The notes beneath the pieces were generated by a model. That model did no database searches, was not told the origin of the DNA, and worked only from the letters and a program-made list of their open reading frames with translations. Below are positions 9,895 through 18,041 of a DNA stretch of 64,000 nt, piece after piece. A program made the translations under genes and the position numbers. The stretch is from positions 496,001 through 560,000 of the forward strand of contig CP073750.1 of NCBI GenBank assembly GCA_024398135.1, read 5' to 3'. Positions within the stretch are counted from its first letter, which is position 1, and each line of letters opens with the position of its first letter. The DNA is from a bacterium SCSIO 12643. GTDB lineage: Bacteria > Bacteroidota > Bacteroidia > Flavobacteriales_G > Salibacteraceae.

Positions 9895-10426
9895 GAACTT
9901 TTTTCACTAAAAATAAAACGCTGTTTCCTTCGTCATCCAGTTTTTCAATTTCTAATTTCTCCCCAAAATATGCCGCGCATCCATGCATCAATCCAATTGC
10001 CACATCTCCCATACTGCGGTGAGAATCGTATCTCACCTTCATGGTATTTTCATCAATTTGCTCTCCTTTGATTTGAGGTGGATTGGCTTCCGGATATAAC
10101 TTTCTGACTTCGCTATGAATCAAACCATCCACATTCATTAATAATTGAAAAGTACTATCAATACCCCGTAGTAAATCCGGGTGACTTTTAACCAGTTTAG
10201 GGAATAAGTATTCGCCATAAGTGCTTAGTAAAACTTCAAGCGGAACATCTGTTTTTTTCTGTAGTTCTATAATTAATTGCACCAAATGAGAATGCCCATA
10301 GGTACCTACAGAAGTATAAGCTCCGTTATGAGGGTCATTTGCATTTTCTAAGATTTCGTCAACAATTTCATAGCCAAATTTCTCTTCGGCCATTTCTAAG
10401 AATTCGGTAAAAATAATTCCTTTCAT
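9884..10426 (-). CDS. H-NOX (heme nitric oxide/oxygen binding) protein
   Basis: A 180-residue heme sensor. The proximal heme ligand is His104 in VDGLIHSEV, followed by the PEANPP segment. The heme-propionate clamp YxSxR is intact as Y133-S135-R137. The start is placed at the ATG at 10426 (MKGIIF), the usual H-NOX N-terminus. The frame stays open to 10513, but that extension runs through the terminator of the upstream gene and is not credible. H-NOX proteins bind NO (sometimes O2) and inhibit or activate a cognate kinase; here the kinase gene overlaps the 3' end, which is the canonical arrangement. Whether it is NO-selective depends on a distal-pocket tyrosine that cannot be judged without an alignment. 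Confidence 0.9.
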   Translation of the reverse strand: MKGIIFTEFLEMAEEKFGYEIVDEILENANDPHNGAYTSVGTYGHSHLVQLIIELQKKTDVPLEVLLSTYGEYLFPKLVKSHPDLLRGIDSTFQLLMNVDGLIHSEVRKLYPEANPPQIKGEQIDENTMKVRYDSHRSMGDVAIGLMHGCAAYFGEKLEIEKLDDEGNSVLFLVKKVLDE

Positions 10427-10473
10427 ATTTGATGGATTAGTTAATGAGTTCCTAAAAATAAAGATTTTAAATG

Positions 10474-10510
10474 AAAAAAGCCGCTCCCAATAGAATTGGA
10501 AACGGCTTTT
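10474..10510 (-). terminator. Terminator hairpin
   Basis: AAAAGCCGcTcCCAAT pairs with ATTGGaAaCGGCTTTT around AGA. On the minus strand it ends in a T run and lies 25 bases after the stop of the secreted-protein gene. It separates that gene from the H-NOX/kinase pair. Confidence 0.8.
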
Positions 10511-10534
10511 CAAATAAAATAAGTTTAACTAATG

Positions 10535-12091
10535 CTAAAACACCAATTTCACAAACTTGGTGGCTTTTCTTGCCTGTCCCAGAATAATCATTTCATTTTC
10601 GCTTACAGGAACACTTACATATGGGCGACTAATCACTTCCTCATCAGCCCCTTTGTATAAAATATACCTTCCCAATTGACCTTCATCTGAAATCTCAAAC
10701 AACACCACATCAGTATTTTTCTTATTTGGATTCCATGTATAGAATTTGCCTGAAGTATCGTAGTAACTATTTTTAGGGTTGTCATTAAACACAAATACTA
10801 AATTTCCATTTTGTAATTGCATTAAAGCATATCCAGAATAATATCCTCCGTCAGTCGAGTGTTGACGTTTAGGAATTAACTCCATCCAATCTACATCTCC
10901 ATTTTCATCAAACTTTACGATAATGATATTACCATAAATATAATGCGTGGTATAATGTGTATTCCCGTTTGCATCAGTATAAGATGTTGTATAGGTATAA
11001 TACTGTTCTGCAATCATGGTAATCGTAGCATCCTTATTTTCAATCAAAGCATCGATGGAATAAGAATACATTTCAATTTCTTTACCTTTAGCTTCTTTCT
11101 TCTTTGCTTTTTTCTTTGACTTTTCTGAAGAGTGCTGTACAATAAAATCAGTTGGGAACTCAGTCGTAGATTGATTTGAAATGGTATAATCCGCATCAAA
11201 TAGCATATTAAATACTCCATTTTGTCCGTATCCATCCGTTGAATAAAATCCAGCTACCTGAATCTGACCATTATCCAATCTTTCAAAAGTGATATCAGTA
11301 ACATGCTCACCTTCTAATGTTACGTCAAACTCTTCAGGTTCTCCCTCTCCTTCTTCATCGTATACCATCATTTTAAAAGAATAGTTGATTTCCCCTCTTT
11401 TGTATTTTCTGGAAGAATCATACACTTTAGCCAACAAGTATACTTTTCCATCATTTCCTACCTGCATGTCATATCTGTAGAAATCATCTTCCTCCTCTTC
11501 TACTTCCAGTTCTTTCTCACTCCAAACCTCATTCATTTCATTATCATAAACAATGAATCCGAATTTATCTTTATCGTCTTTGTTCGTTGGTAAATCTGAC
11601 ACAAACAACAGATAACTTGAATCAGCAGAAGTCGTAAAAGAATAACGCGCAGACTGTCTCTTTTTGTAACCTTCGTAAGATGCTTTCGCCAAAACTTTTG
11701 GTTTTGAAAAAGTCAATGATTCTTTATCTAACATCTGACTGTACAGATAAGTCATCTTTTCCTTCTTATCTCGATAAGTTGTAAAAAGTACAAACTCATC
11801 TTTCATTTGAACAATTCCTTTATACCATAAATCATGTTTTTGGTATTCCAGTTTAAAAGAATTCTTACGCTTTTGGTTCAGATCATTGTCGTAGTAAAAC
11901 AAAGTCACCTCTGAGCCATACTTGGCCATTACATAGGTTCCATCCTCGTCTTTTCCAATGATCTTGTCAATAAGCTCTTTCTTCTTTAGCTTAATTTCTT
12001 CTCCAATAATAATTTCCAGGTCGGGTCTCTTATTTTGTGCTGCAAGGGTTAAGGTTAGCAGTGCGAATAAAAATGATGTGAATAATCTCAT
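10535..12091 (-). CDS. Secreted protein of unknown function, probable beta-propeller-like repeats
   Basis: A 518-residue protein with a clean signal peptide (MRLFTSFLFALLTLTLAAQ) and no lipobox, so probably periplasmic or outer-membrane associated. The body has recurrent strands of the form G-x-V-x-LLAK/FVFN and YDNEMNEVWSEKELE, with repeated motifs naming a value then an outcome. This suggests a repeat beta-propeller, but no catalytic motif is visible. An acidic EEEEDD patch lies near residue 205 and a Lys-rich stretch (SEKSKKKAKKKEAKGKE) near 330. Function is unknown. It is transcribed alone, with a terminator downstream and the divergent fur gene upstream. Confidence 0.7.
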   Translation of the reverse strand: MRLFTSFLFALLTLTLAAQNKRPDLEIIIGEEIKLKKKELIDKIIGKDEDGTYVMAKYGSEVTLFYYDNDLNQKRKNSFKLEYQKHDLWYKGIVQMKDEFVLFTTYRDKKEKMTYLYSQMLDKESLTFSKPKVLAKASYEGYKKRQSARYSFTTSADSSYLLFVSDLPTNKDDKDKFGFIVYDNEMNEVWSEKELEVEEEEDDFYRYDMQVGNDGKVYLLAKVYDSSRKYKRGEINYSFKMMVYDEEGEGEPEEFDVTLEGEHVTDITFERLDNGQIQVAGFYSTDGYGQNGVFNMLFDADYTISNQSTTEFPTDFIVQHSSEKSKKKAKKKEAKGKEIEMYSYSIDALIENKDATITMIAEQYYTYTTSYTDANGNTHYTTHYIYGNIIIVKFDENGDVDWMELIPKRQHSTDGGYYSGYALMQLQNGNLVFVFNDNPKNSYYDTSGKFYTWNPNKKNTDVVLFEISDEGQLGRYILYKGADEEVISRPYVSVPVSENEMIILGQARKATKFVKLVF

Positions 12092-12316
12092 TACTAATTT
12101 TTGATTTGTTAATTATTGCATCCAAAAATATATTTTCTGTCAAGTTATAAAAGATTATGGTAGATATATTTATACTCCATTTAGGATTTATTTACACATT
12201 CCATTCACAATTTATGATTTAAAGATTTTATAACTGGTGGATAACTTACATTAAAACTTAAGTTTTAGCTTTATTATACCCCACAAATTCGGTAATATTG
12301 CCTGTCATTTTTTCTT

Positions 12317-12781
12317 ATGGAAAACACGGATAGAAAAGAGCAGGTAAAACAAATTTTTTCCAACTTTTTGGAGCAAAACGGACACCGTAAAACGCCCGAA
12401 AGATTTGCAATACTTGAAGAAATTTATAGTCATGATGGACATTTTGATGTAGAATCGTTGTACAATCAAATGACCACAAAAAAGTACAGAGTGAGTCGCG
12501 CTACTTTGTATAATACCATTGAACTATTACTTTCTTCCGGCTTGATTCGTAAGCACCAATTTGGAAAAAATCAAGCGCAATTCGAAAAAGCCTTTGCCAA
12601 TAAACAACACGATCACTTAATTGATGTGGAATCGGGCAAAGTAATCGAGTTCTGTGATCCACGTATTCAGATGATCAAAAACAGTATCGCAGAACAATTC
12701 GGGGTGGAAGTTTTATATCATTCTTTAAACATCTACGCTAACTTTTCACCTGAACAATCAGATAAAGAAAATTCAAAATAA
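12317..12781 (+). CDS. fur: Fur-family transcriptional regulator lacking the CxxC zinc site
   Basis: A 154-residue metal-responsive repressor. The N-terminal winged helix contains [15 protein letters not shown] and the recognition helix [14 protein letters not shown], both typical of Fur. The dimerisation domain keeps the HDH metal ligands (QHDHLID) and the downstream His and Glu-type positions. The canonical first CxxC of the structural zinc site is replaced by Asp and Ser (LIDVESGK). Only one Cys (EFCDP) remains, so the structural zinc site is probably absent. The gene is 14 bases upstream of purA, a linkage I recall from many flavobacteria. Likely signal is Fe2+; a different metal is possible. 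Confidence 0.88.
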   Translation: MENTDRKEQVKQIFSNFLEQNGHRKTPERFAILEEIYSHDGHFDVESLYNQMTTKKYRVSRATLYNTIELLLSSGLIRKHQFGKNQAQFEKAFANKQHDHLIDVESGKVIEFCDPRIQMIKNSIAEQFGVEVLYHSLNIYANFSPEQSDKENSK

Positions 12782-12795
12782 AAATATAACCAGCA

Positions 12796-14082
12796 ATGCA
12801 GGCAGACGTATTATTAGGGTTACAATGGGGTGACGAAGGAAAAGGTAAAATTGTTGATTTTTTGACTCCCAAATACAACATTATTGCAAGATTTCAAGGT
12901 GGACCTAATGCGGGCCATACTTTGGAGTGGGAAGGCAAAAAACATGTTTTACACACCATTCCTTCTGGAGTATTCCGTCCGGATACGATGAATCTAATCG
13001 GAAACGGAGTTGTGATTGATCCTTTTATACTTAAAAACGAAATAGAAGCGCTTGAGCCGTTTAATGTCAACATCAATGAAGTTCTTCAGGTTTCGAGAAA
13101 GGCACATCTTATTTTACCTACTCATAAATTGTTGGATGCGGCTTCTGAACAAGCAAAAGGAAAAACAAAGATTGGATCTACCCTTAAAGGTATTGGCCCA
13201 ACTTATATGGATAAAACCGGAAGAAACGGTTTAAGAGTAGGTGACACCACGCATCCAAAATTTCAGGAGAAATATAATGCTTTAAAGGCTAAGCATATTA
13301 AAATCTTAAATCAATACGGATTTGATCTTTCAAACCTGGAGAATCTTGAAAAAGAATTTTTCATTGGTGTGGATAGATTAAAACAAATTCCATTTGTAGA
13401 TAGCGAACATGCGGTTAACAATGCTTTAAAAAGTGGTTCTTCTGTATTAGCAGAAGGTGCACAAGGGTCCCTATTGGATATTGATTTTGGCTCTTATCCT
13501 TATGTGACTTCTTCAAATACAGTAACAGCAGGAGCGTGTACTGGATTAGGATTAGCTCCAAATAGAATTGGTGAGGTATTCGGTATTTTTAAAGCTTACT
13601 GTACACGTGTAGGTAGTGGACCTTTCCCTACTGAGTTATTTGATGATAATGGTGCGGAATTGGCAAAAAAAGGACACGAATTTGGCGCAACAACTGGTAG
13701 AGCCAGAAGATGTGGATGGATTGATTTGCCAGCGCTTAAATATGCAATTATGATTAATGGAGTTACCCAATTGATCATGACTAAAGCAGATGTTTTAAGT
13801 GGTTTTGACAATGTTCAGGTATGCACACATTACATGTATCAGGGAGATCAAATCGACTTCTTCCCATATGATATTGTAGATAACGAAATCGAGCCGGTAT
13901 ATAAATCTTTCCCGGGATGGGAAGATGATCTGCAAAATTTGAACTCTGAAGATGATTTTCCAGCGGAATTGAAAAACTACATTCAATTCTTAGAGGAAGA
14001 ACTGGAAGTTCCTATCGCTATTGTATCTGTAGGACCGGATAGAGAGAAAACATTGGTGAGAGATCAAAGCATTTTATCTTAA
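12796..14082 (+). CDS. purA: Adenylosuccinate synthase
   Basis: This enzyme catalyses GTP-dependent condensation of IMP and aspartate to adenylosuccinate, the first committed step of AMP synthesis. The N-terminal WGDEGKGK loop carries the catalytic Asp13. The IMP/Mg2+ motif GPNAGHT lies near residue 36, the GTP-binding and Arg-rich loops include TTGRARRCGW near residue 295, and TKADVLSGF gives the guanine-binding TKxD near residue 330. The 428-residue length is standard. It is co-transcribed with fur and followed by a strong terminator. Confidence 0.97.
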   Translation: MQADVLLGLQWGDEGKGKIVDFLTPKYNIIARFQGGPNAGHTLEWEGKKHVLHTIPSGVFRPDTMNLIGNGVVIDPFILKNEIEALEPFNVNINEVLQVSRKAHLILPTHKLLDAASEQAKGKTKIGSTLKGIGPTYMDKTGRNGLRVGDTTHPKFQEKYNALKAKHIKILNQYGFDLSNLENLEKEFFIGVDRLKQIPFVDSEHAVNNALKSGSSVLAEGAQGSLLDIDFGSYPYVTSSNTVTAGACTGLGLAPNRIGEVFGIFKAYCTRVGSGPFPTELFDDNGAELAKKGHEFGATTGRARRCGWIDLPALKYAIMINGVTQLIMTKADVLSGFDNVQVCTHYMYQGDQIDFFPYDIVDNEIEPVYKSFPGWEDDLQNLNSEDDFPAELKNYIQFLEEELEVPIAIVSVGPDREKTLVRDQSILS

Positions 14083-14103
14083 ACTGATTTGATAATAAAA
14101 TTT

Positions 14104-14141
14104 AAAAAAAGTGATTAGATTGAAGTTTAATCACTTTTTTT
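14104..14141 (+). terminator. Terminator of fur-purA
   Basis: AAAAAAAGTGATTA (14104-14117) pairs with TAATCACTTTTTTT (14128-14141) around a 10-base loop, with the T run in the 3' arm. It lies 22 bases after the purA stop. Confidence 0.9.
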
Positions 14142-14168
14142 GTCCTCCAAATTTAAATCCTTGATTCA

Positions 14169-15734
14169 TTGAAGGTTTCCAGTACATATTTCGTATTTCT
14201 AATAATCCTTTTTCTTGGTATCGCATCTACTGCTTTTGGACAGAAAAAATCCAAACTGAAACTGTTGGGCGCTGAGAAAATGGTATATGACGAAGAAGCT
14301 CATGGTAAGGTTAGGATCTTGCAGGGTAATGTACGCTTTAAGCAGAATTCATCTTTGATGTATTGCGACAGTGCTGTACTTTACTCCGAAACGAATTCAA
14401 TGAAAGCATTTGGAAACGTGAAAATTATAGATTCACGTAAAAAGACCGAAATGCGTGGTGACTCTCTGATTTACAATGGAAACACCAAAAAGGGTAAACT
14501 TAGAGGCAAAGTAACTTTCATTAGTGAAAGCCAGATTTTGGAGACGCGTCACCTGGACTTCAATACACAAACGGATGTGGCTCAATACTATGGCGGAGGG
14601 CACATCATCAATACTGATGACCAATCTGAATTAGATAGTAAAATTGGCTATTATTACTCCAGCACCAAATCTTTCTTTTTTAAAGATTCTGTAAAGTACA
14701 TCACCAAAGATTACGAGATTTACTCTGATACCATGGAATATGATGGCAACGAAGACATCGTATACTTCCATGGACCTACAAGAATGTATGGTGATTCCAG
14801 CTCTATTTTATGTAGCAGTGGTTGGTATAATAAAAAGACCAAATTGTCTACGTTTTCTAAAGATGTGGTTATCGAATCCGATGGACAGGTATTAAAATCT
14901 GATAGTGTAATTTATCATCAGGAATCCAAAACCGGAGAAGCATTTGGATCAGTAGAGATTTTAGATACTACTAACAATACTCAGGTTAACGGTGATTACG
15001 CAAAATACGATAACATCAAGAAAAAATCTGTGGTTTCCGGTCATATCGAATTGGTGCTGATTTTCTCTGAAGACTCCCTGTATCTTCATTCGGATACCAT
15101 GTATACGGACTATGATCCAACGAATACTCACCGTTTGATTCATGCATATAATCGTGTTCAGTTTTATAAATCAGATCTTCAGGGAAAATGTGATTCTTTA
15201 ACTTTCTCTGAAGTGGATTCTACCATCAGAATGTTTGTGACTCCAGTAGTTTGGATTGACAGTAATCAGGTAACGGGTAAAGAAATTGTCATTAAAACCT
15301 ATGATGGTGTAATTCAAAACATGCAAATCTTTGAAGAAGCGTTTATGGTTTCAGAAGAAGATTCTGCATTGTATAATCAGGTCAAAGGAAAATCTTTATA
15401 TGCCCATTTTAAGAACAATGAGATTTATAGAATTGATGTGAATAGATCAGGTCAAACCATTTACTATGTAAGGGATGAAAATCAGGAATTGATGGGGATG
15501 AACCGCTTGGATTGCAGTAATATGAGCATCTATGTGGATTCTTTAGGCATCAATAATATCAAGTTCTTCAAACAACCTGACGGTACCTTCCATCCTATGA
15601 AAGAAGTGAAACCGGATATGCAGATTCTACGTCATTTTTATTGGAGAATTGATGAGCGCCCGGCAAAACGTGAAGATATTTTCCATTGGAAAGAAGTTCC
15701 CGAACGTATTGCCAAAAGAAGTAAAGGAAAATAA
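14169..15734 (+). CDS. OstA/LptA-like periplasmic protein, putative LPS transport
   Basis: A 521-residue exported protein built of repeated OstA/LptA-type beta-jellyroll motifs, for example MVYDEEAHGKVRILQGNVRFKQ, then YCDSAVLYSETNSMKAFG and GDSLIYNGNTKKGKLRG. These recur with the D-S-x-x-Y...A-x-G-x-V pattern through residue 400. In proteobacteria this fold forms the LptA bridge that carries LPS across the periplasm; Bacteroidota encode larger versions. The start is a TTG at 14169, because only this start yields the signal peptide (MKVSSTYFVFLIILFLGIAS) and no ATG or GTG lies upstream in frame. The C-terminal 60 residues are polar and end in a basic RSKGK tail. A candidate partner, lptD, is about 6 kb away. 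Confidence 0.82.
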   Translation: MKVSSTYFVFLIILFLGIASTAFGQKKSKLKLLGAEKMVYDEEAHGKVRILQGNVRFKQNSSLMYCDSAVLYSETNSMKAFGNVKIIDSRKKTEMRGDSLIYNGNTKKGKLRGKVTFISESQILETRHLDFNTQTDVAQYYGGGHIINTDDQSELDSKIGYYYSSTKSFFFKDSVKYITKDYEIYSDTMEYDGNEDIVYFHGPTRMYGDSSSILCSSGWYNKKTKLSTFSKDVVIESDGQVLKSDSVIYHQESKTGEAFGSVEILDTTNNTQVNGDYAKYDNIKKKSVVSGHIELVLIFSEDSLYLHSDTMYTDYDPTNTHRLIHAYNRVQFYKSDLQGKCDSLTFSEVDSTIRMFVTPVVWIDSNQVTGKEIVIKTYDGVIQNMQIFEEAFMVSEEDSALYNQVKGKSLYAHFKNNEIYRIDVNRSGQTIYYVRDENQELMGMNRLDCSNMSIYVDSLGINNIKFFKQPDGTFHPMKEVKPDMQILRHFYWRIDERPAKREDIFHWKEVPERIAKRSKGK

Positions 15735-15763
15735 TTCAATGTTCCACCTTTAACTTCAAAATT

Positions 15764-16228
15764 CTAACTTCGAATCATTTTTTTGATTATAGCAATTTGC
15801 CCTAAATGATAATGCGTATGTTCTATCAGGCCTATTAAATTTCTAAAATAAATCCCATACTTTGGGTCTGCAAAATCTTGCCACATTTTCTCCTCAGGAA
15901 GCTGTTCAATTAAATCTGCACATTTTTCCGCCTCATCCCAAATCTCATTACGCATCTTATTCCAGTCTTCTGGTTTGTTTATTTCCGGATGGTCAAAACT
16001 ATATGCATCTTTTGCTTCCAAAGGCTTTCCTTCAAGTACCTTACGAATAGCAAAAACGTAATAACTCATATGGTAAGTCAGAGTCACGATATTATTCAAG
16101 GAATCAATTTGATGTAACGCTTCGGTCCAGGTAACATCATCCAGCAGGTCCTTTAAATTTGAAGTGGTCCAATTACCACCGAAAAATACCTCTCTAAAAT
16201 GTTTGGCTGTTTGTTGGGATACATTCAT
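15764..16228 (-). CDS. DinB-like four-helix metal-binding protein
   Basis: A 154-residue protein with the DinB/YfiT-like helical-bundle pattern. It has a first conserved His in LTYHMSYY near residue 53 and a paired HTHYHLGQI near residue 137, which together form the usual three-His metal site. Members are putative metal-dependent transferases or hydrolases, some acting with small thiols; the substrate here cannot be assigned. It is a single gene that converges with the OstA-like gene. A second, unrelated-looking DinB protein is encoded at 28.9 kb. Confidence 0.75.
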   Translation of the reverse strand: MNVSQQTAKHFREVFFGGNWTTSNLKDLLDDVTWTEALHQIDSLNNIVTLTYHMSYYVFAIRKVLEGKPLEAKDAYSFDHPEINKPEDWNKMRNEIWDEAEKCADLIEQLPEEKMWQDFADPKYGIYFRNLIGLIEHTHYHLGQIAIIKKMIRS

Positions 16229-16296
16229 AATACAATCTGATTAAGCCCTAAAATTAATGGTTTATCTCTTATTGTACCGATTCATTTTATCATAAA

Positions 16297-16322
16297 AAAA
16301 GCGCACATTAATGTGCGCTTTT
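16297..16322 (-). terminator. Palindromic terminator of the Kazal lipoprotein gene
   Basis: GCGCACAT (16301-16308) and ATGTGCGC (16311-16318) are flanked by A and T runs, making a near-perfect 26-base palindrome. It can act on both strands and lies 18 bases after the Kazal-like gene. Confidence 0.8.
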
Positions 16323-16339
16323 AAATATGGTTGACTGAA

Positions 16340-16585
16340 TTATTTCTGACTACAGGGAATGGTATCTGCAGGATGTACTTCGAAACCCGCTTTCATTGCT
16401 TCACATTCATTACAATACGTGACACCGTTACATGCACAAACACCATCACAAGTTGCCACACAAACCGAATCTTTCATAGACTCGGCCAGAGCTGCATCAT
16501 AACAAGCATCATTACGTGGATCGTTACTACAACTAATAACGAATAACACGCCTAAGATGAATAATGCTAAAACAATTCTTTTCAT
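16340..16585 (-). CDS. Kazal-type domain lipoprotein
   Basis: An 81-residue protein. A signal peptide ends in the lipobox VISC, giving a lipidated Cys19. The mature part has eight further cysteines (28, 42, 46, 50, 52, 58, 61, 78). The core CNGVTYCNECEAMKAGF fits the Kazal signature C-x-DG-x-TY-x-N-x-C-x-A. Kazal domains inhibit serine proteases by presenting a canonical loop, so this may be a membrane-anchored inhibitor facing the periplasm or surface; the target is unknown. It has its own promoter candidate within the end of the upstream gene and a strong terminator. Confidence 0.75.
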   Translation of the reverse strand: MKRIVLALFILGVLFVISCSNDPRNDACYDAALAESMKDSVCVATCDGVCACNGVTYCNECEAMKAGFEVHPADTIPCSQK

Positions 16586-16647
16586 TTATATATTTTTCAT
16601 TCCGGATATCCTTCTCACCTTGAGGTTCGAAATCATCATATTTGCCT

Positions 16648-16678
16648 CAAATATAGTCTTTGTTCAAAATGGTTACAA
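16648..16678 (-). promoter_or_regulatory. Bacteroidota-type promoter for the Kazal lipoprotein gene
   Basis: On the minus strand, a TTG (16676-16678) stands 20 bases before TATATTTG (16648-16655), a full match to the -33 TTG / -7 TAnnTTTG consensus. It overlaps the last codons of the upstream gene and predicts a leader of about 55-60 bases. Confidence 0.5.
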
Positions 16679-17158
16679 CAACTGCTGATGCCAACTCTCT
16701 TTTAAAGCGACTTCCCATTGATTTCTTAATCCGCCCATATTCTCAACGAGATTATTAAAAACAGTGGTTTCCGCGTTAATAGTTGCCGAATCCAATTTGC
16801 TTTGGAAATCAAACATAGGTTCTACCAAAACCTCTTGCGATTCGTTTTTATACGCAATATTCAATTTATCCAATAGTGTTACCTGATACTTCTTTTCTAA
16901 TTCTTGTATAAATCTTACGGAACTATCAATCCCGCATCCCGAAACACCAGCAACTTGTTCATCAGCCGCGATGATGATAAAACGTCCATACATGACAATA
17001 CAATCTGCTTCCAAAGCACTTCCGTGCGCTTTCCAGTTAGACACAAATGCTTTACCCAATTGAGTGATTTCATCAGTTTCTACAGAAGTAAACTCTCTTG
17101 AAGCAGTATAAATCCACACGCGTGAATGATCTGGTAAATGTGATAATATTGTTTCCAT
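16673..17158 (-). CDS. Conserved flavobacterial protein (often labelled ABC transporter ATPase), function unknown
   Basis: A 161-residue soluble protein of a family that I recall as conserved in Flavobacteriia (features here: HSRVWIYTASREF, NWKAHG, SGCGIDSSVRFIQELEKKY, FNNLVENMGG, WEVALKESWHQQLL). It is often annotated as an ABC transporter ATPase, but it has no Walker A, Walker B or signature motif, so that name is not supported. It is the last gene of the amidase-MCE-Fe-S run, two bases after the preceding stop. The tight coupling suggests a role tied to the Fe-S redox pair. Confidence 0.75.
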   Translation of the reverse strand: METILSHLPDHSRVWIYTASREFTSVETDEITQLGKAFVSNWKAHGSALEADCIVMYGRFIIIAADEQVAGVSGCGIDSSVRFIQELEKKYQVTLLDKLNIAYKNESQEVLVEPMFDFQSKLDSATINAETTVFNNLVENMGGLRNQWEVALKESWHQQLL

Positions 17159-17160
17159 AA

Positions 17161-17952
17161 TTATAGATCAGCAGCATTAGCAATTAATTCTGCGACATCC
17201 AGTACTTCTATTTCGTCTTCTTTGTTAAAACGCTTCACTCCATCTGTTAGCATGGTGTTACAGAAAGCACATCCAGTAGCTACTACATTGGCGTTCGTTT
17301 TCAAAACATCTTCCGTTCTTTCTACAAAAATCTCCTTGTCGCCTTTTTCAGCCTCTTTAAACATCTGTGCACCTCCAGCTCCACAACATAATGAGTTTCT
17401 TCTGGAACGTGCCATCTCTACCAACGCAGTATCAATCTTACCTAAAACTTCACGTGGTGCCTCATATACATCATTTCCTCTTCCTAAATAGCAAGGATCA
17501 TGATAAGTAATCTTTTTACCTTTAAATTCCCCTCCTTCTACAGTGATCTTACCCGCTTCCAGTAAATTATTGATCAACTCGGTGTGATGAAGTACTTCAT
17601 ACTTTCCTCCTAATTTAGGATATTCGTTTTTCAGGGTATTAAAACAGTGTGGACATGTAGTTACCACTCTGGTTACATTATACCCATTCATTACCTGAAT
17701 ATTCATCATGGCCTGCATCTGAAACAAAAACTCATTTCCAGCTCTCTTAGCAGGATCACCAGAACATGCTTCTTCAGTTCCCAGAACAGCAAATTTTATA
17801 TCCGCCTTGTTCAATATCTTTACAAATGCTTTTGTAATCTTTTTGGCTCTATCGTCAAAACTTCCTGCACAACCTACCCAGAATAATACATCCGGAGTTT
17901 CTCCGCTTGCAGTCATTTCAGCCATTGTAGGCACTTTAATCTTGTTTTCCAT
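17161..17952 (-). CDS. Fe-S oxidoreductase subunit with CCG domains (HdrB/LldE-like)
   Basis: A 263-residue cytoplasmic protein with two cysteine-rich CCG-type domains. The first set is GCAGSFDDRA near residue 28 and TTCPHCFNTLKNEYP near 98. The second set is YHDPCYLGR near 150, NSLCCGAGGAQMF near 187, and ATGCAFCNTML near 227. In heterodisulfide reductase subunit B and glycolate or lactate dehydrogenase subunits these ligate a non-cubane or 4Fe-4S cluster and handle thiol/disulfide or quinone electrons. The membrane Fe-S protein is encoded just upstream, so the two probably form an electron-transfer complex. The actual substrate is unknown. Confidence 0.88.
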   Translation of the reverse strand: MENKIKVPTMAEMTASGETPDVLFWVGCAGSFDDRAKKITKAFVKILNKADIKFAVLGTEEACSGDPAKRAGNEFLFQMQAMMNIQVMNGYNVTRVVTTCPHCFNTLKNEYPKLGGKYEVLHHTELINNLLEAGKITVEGGEFKGKKITYHDPCYLGRGNDVYEAPREVLGKIDTALVEMARSRRNSLCCGAGGAQMFKEAEKGDKEIFVERTEDVLKTNANVVATGCAFCNTMLTDGVKRFNKEDEIEVLDVAELIANAADL

Positions 17953-18041
17953 TTCGCTATCGAATTCTAAAAATCAAAACTTGATTTTCGGTTTGAATCA
18001 CATGATGTAATTCATAATCATTAATCCCTCTACTAAAAAGT

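Noticed and set aside
10427-10513. 29-residue N-terminal extension of the H-NOX reading frame
   Set aside because: It runs through the terminator hairpin of the upstream gene, and the family N-terminus (MKGIIF) begins at 10426.
16673-17158. ABC transporter ATPase annotation
   Set aside because: No Walker A, Walker B or signature motif is present in the protein.
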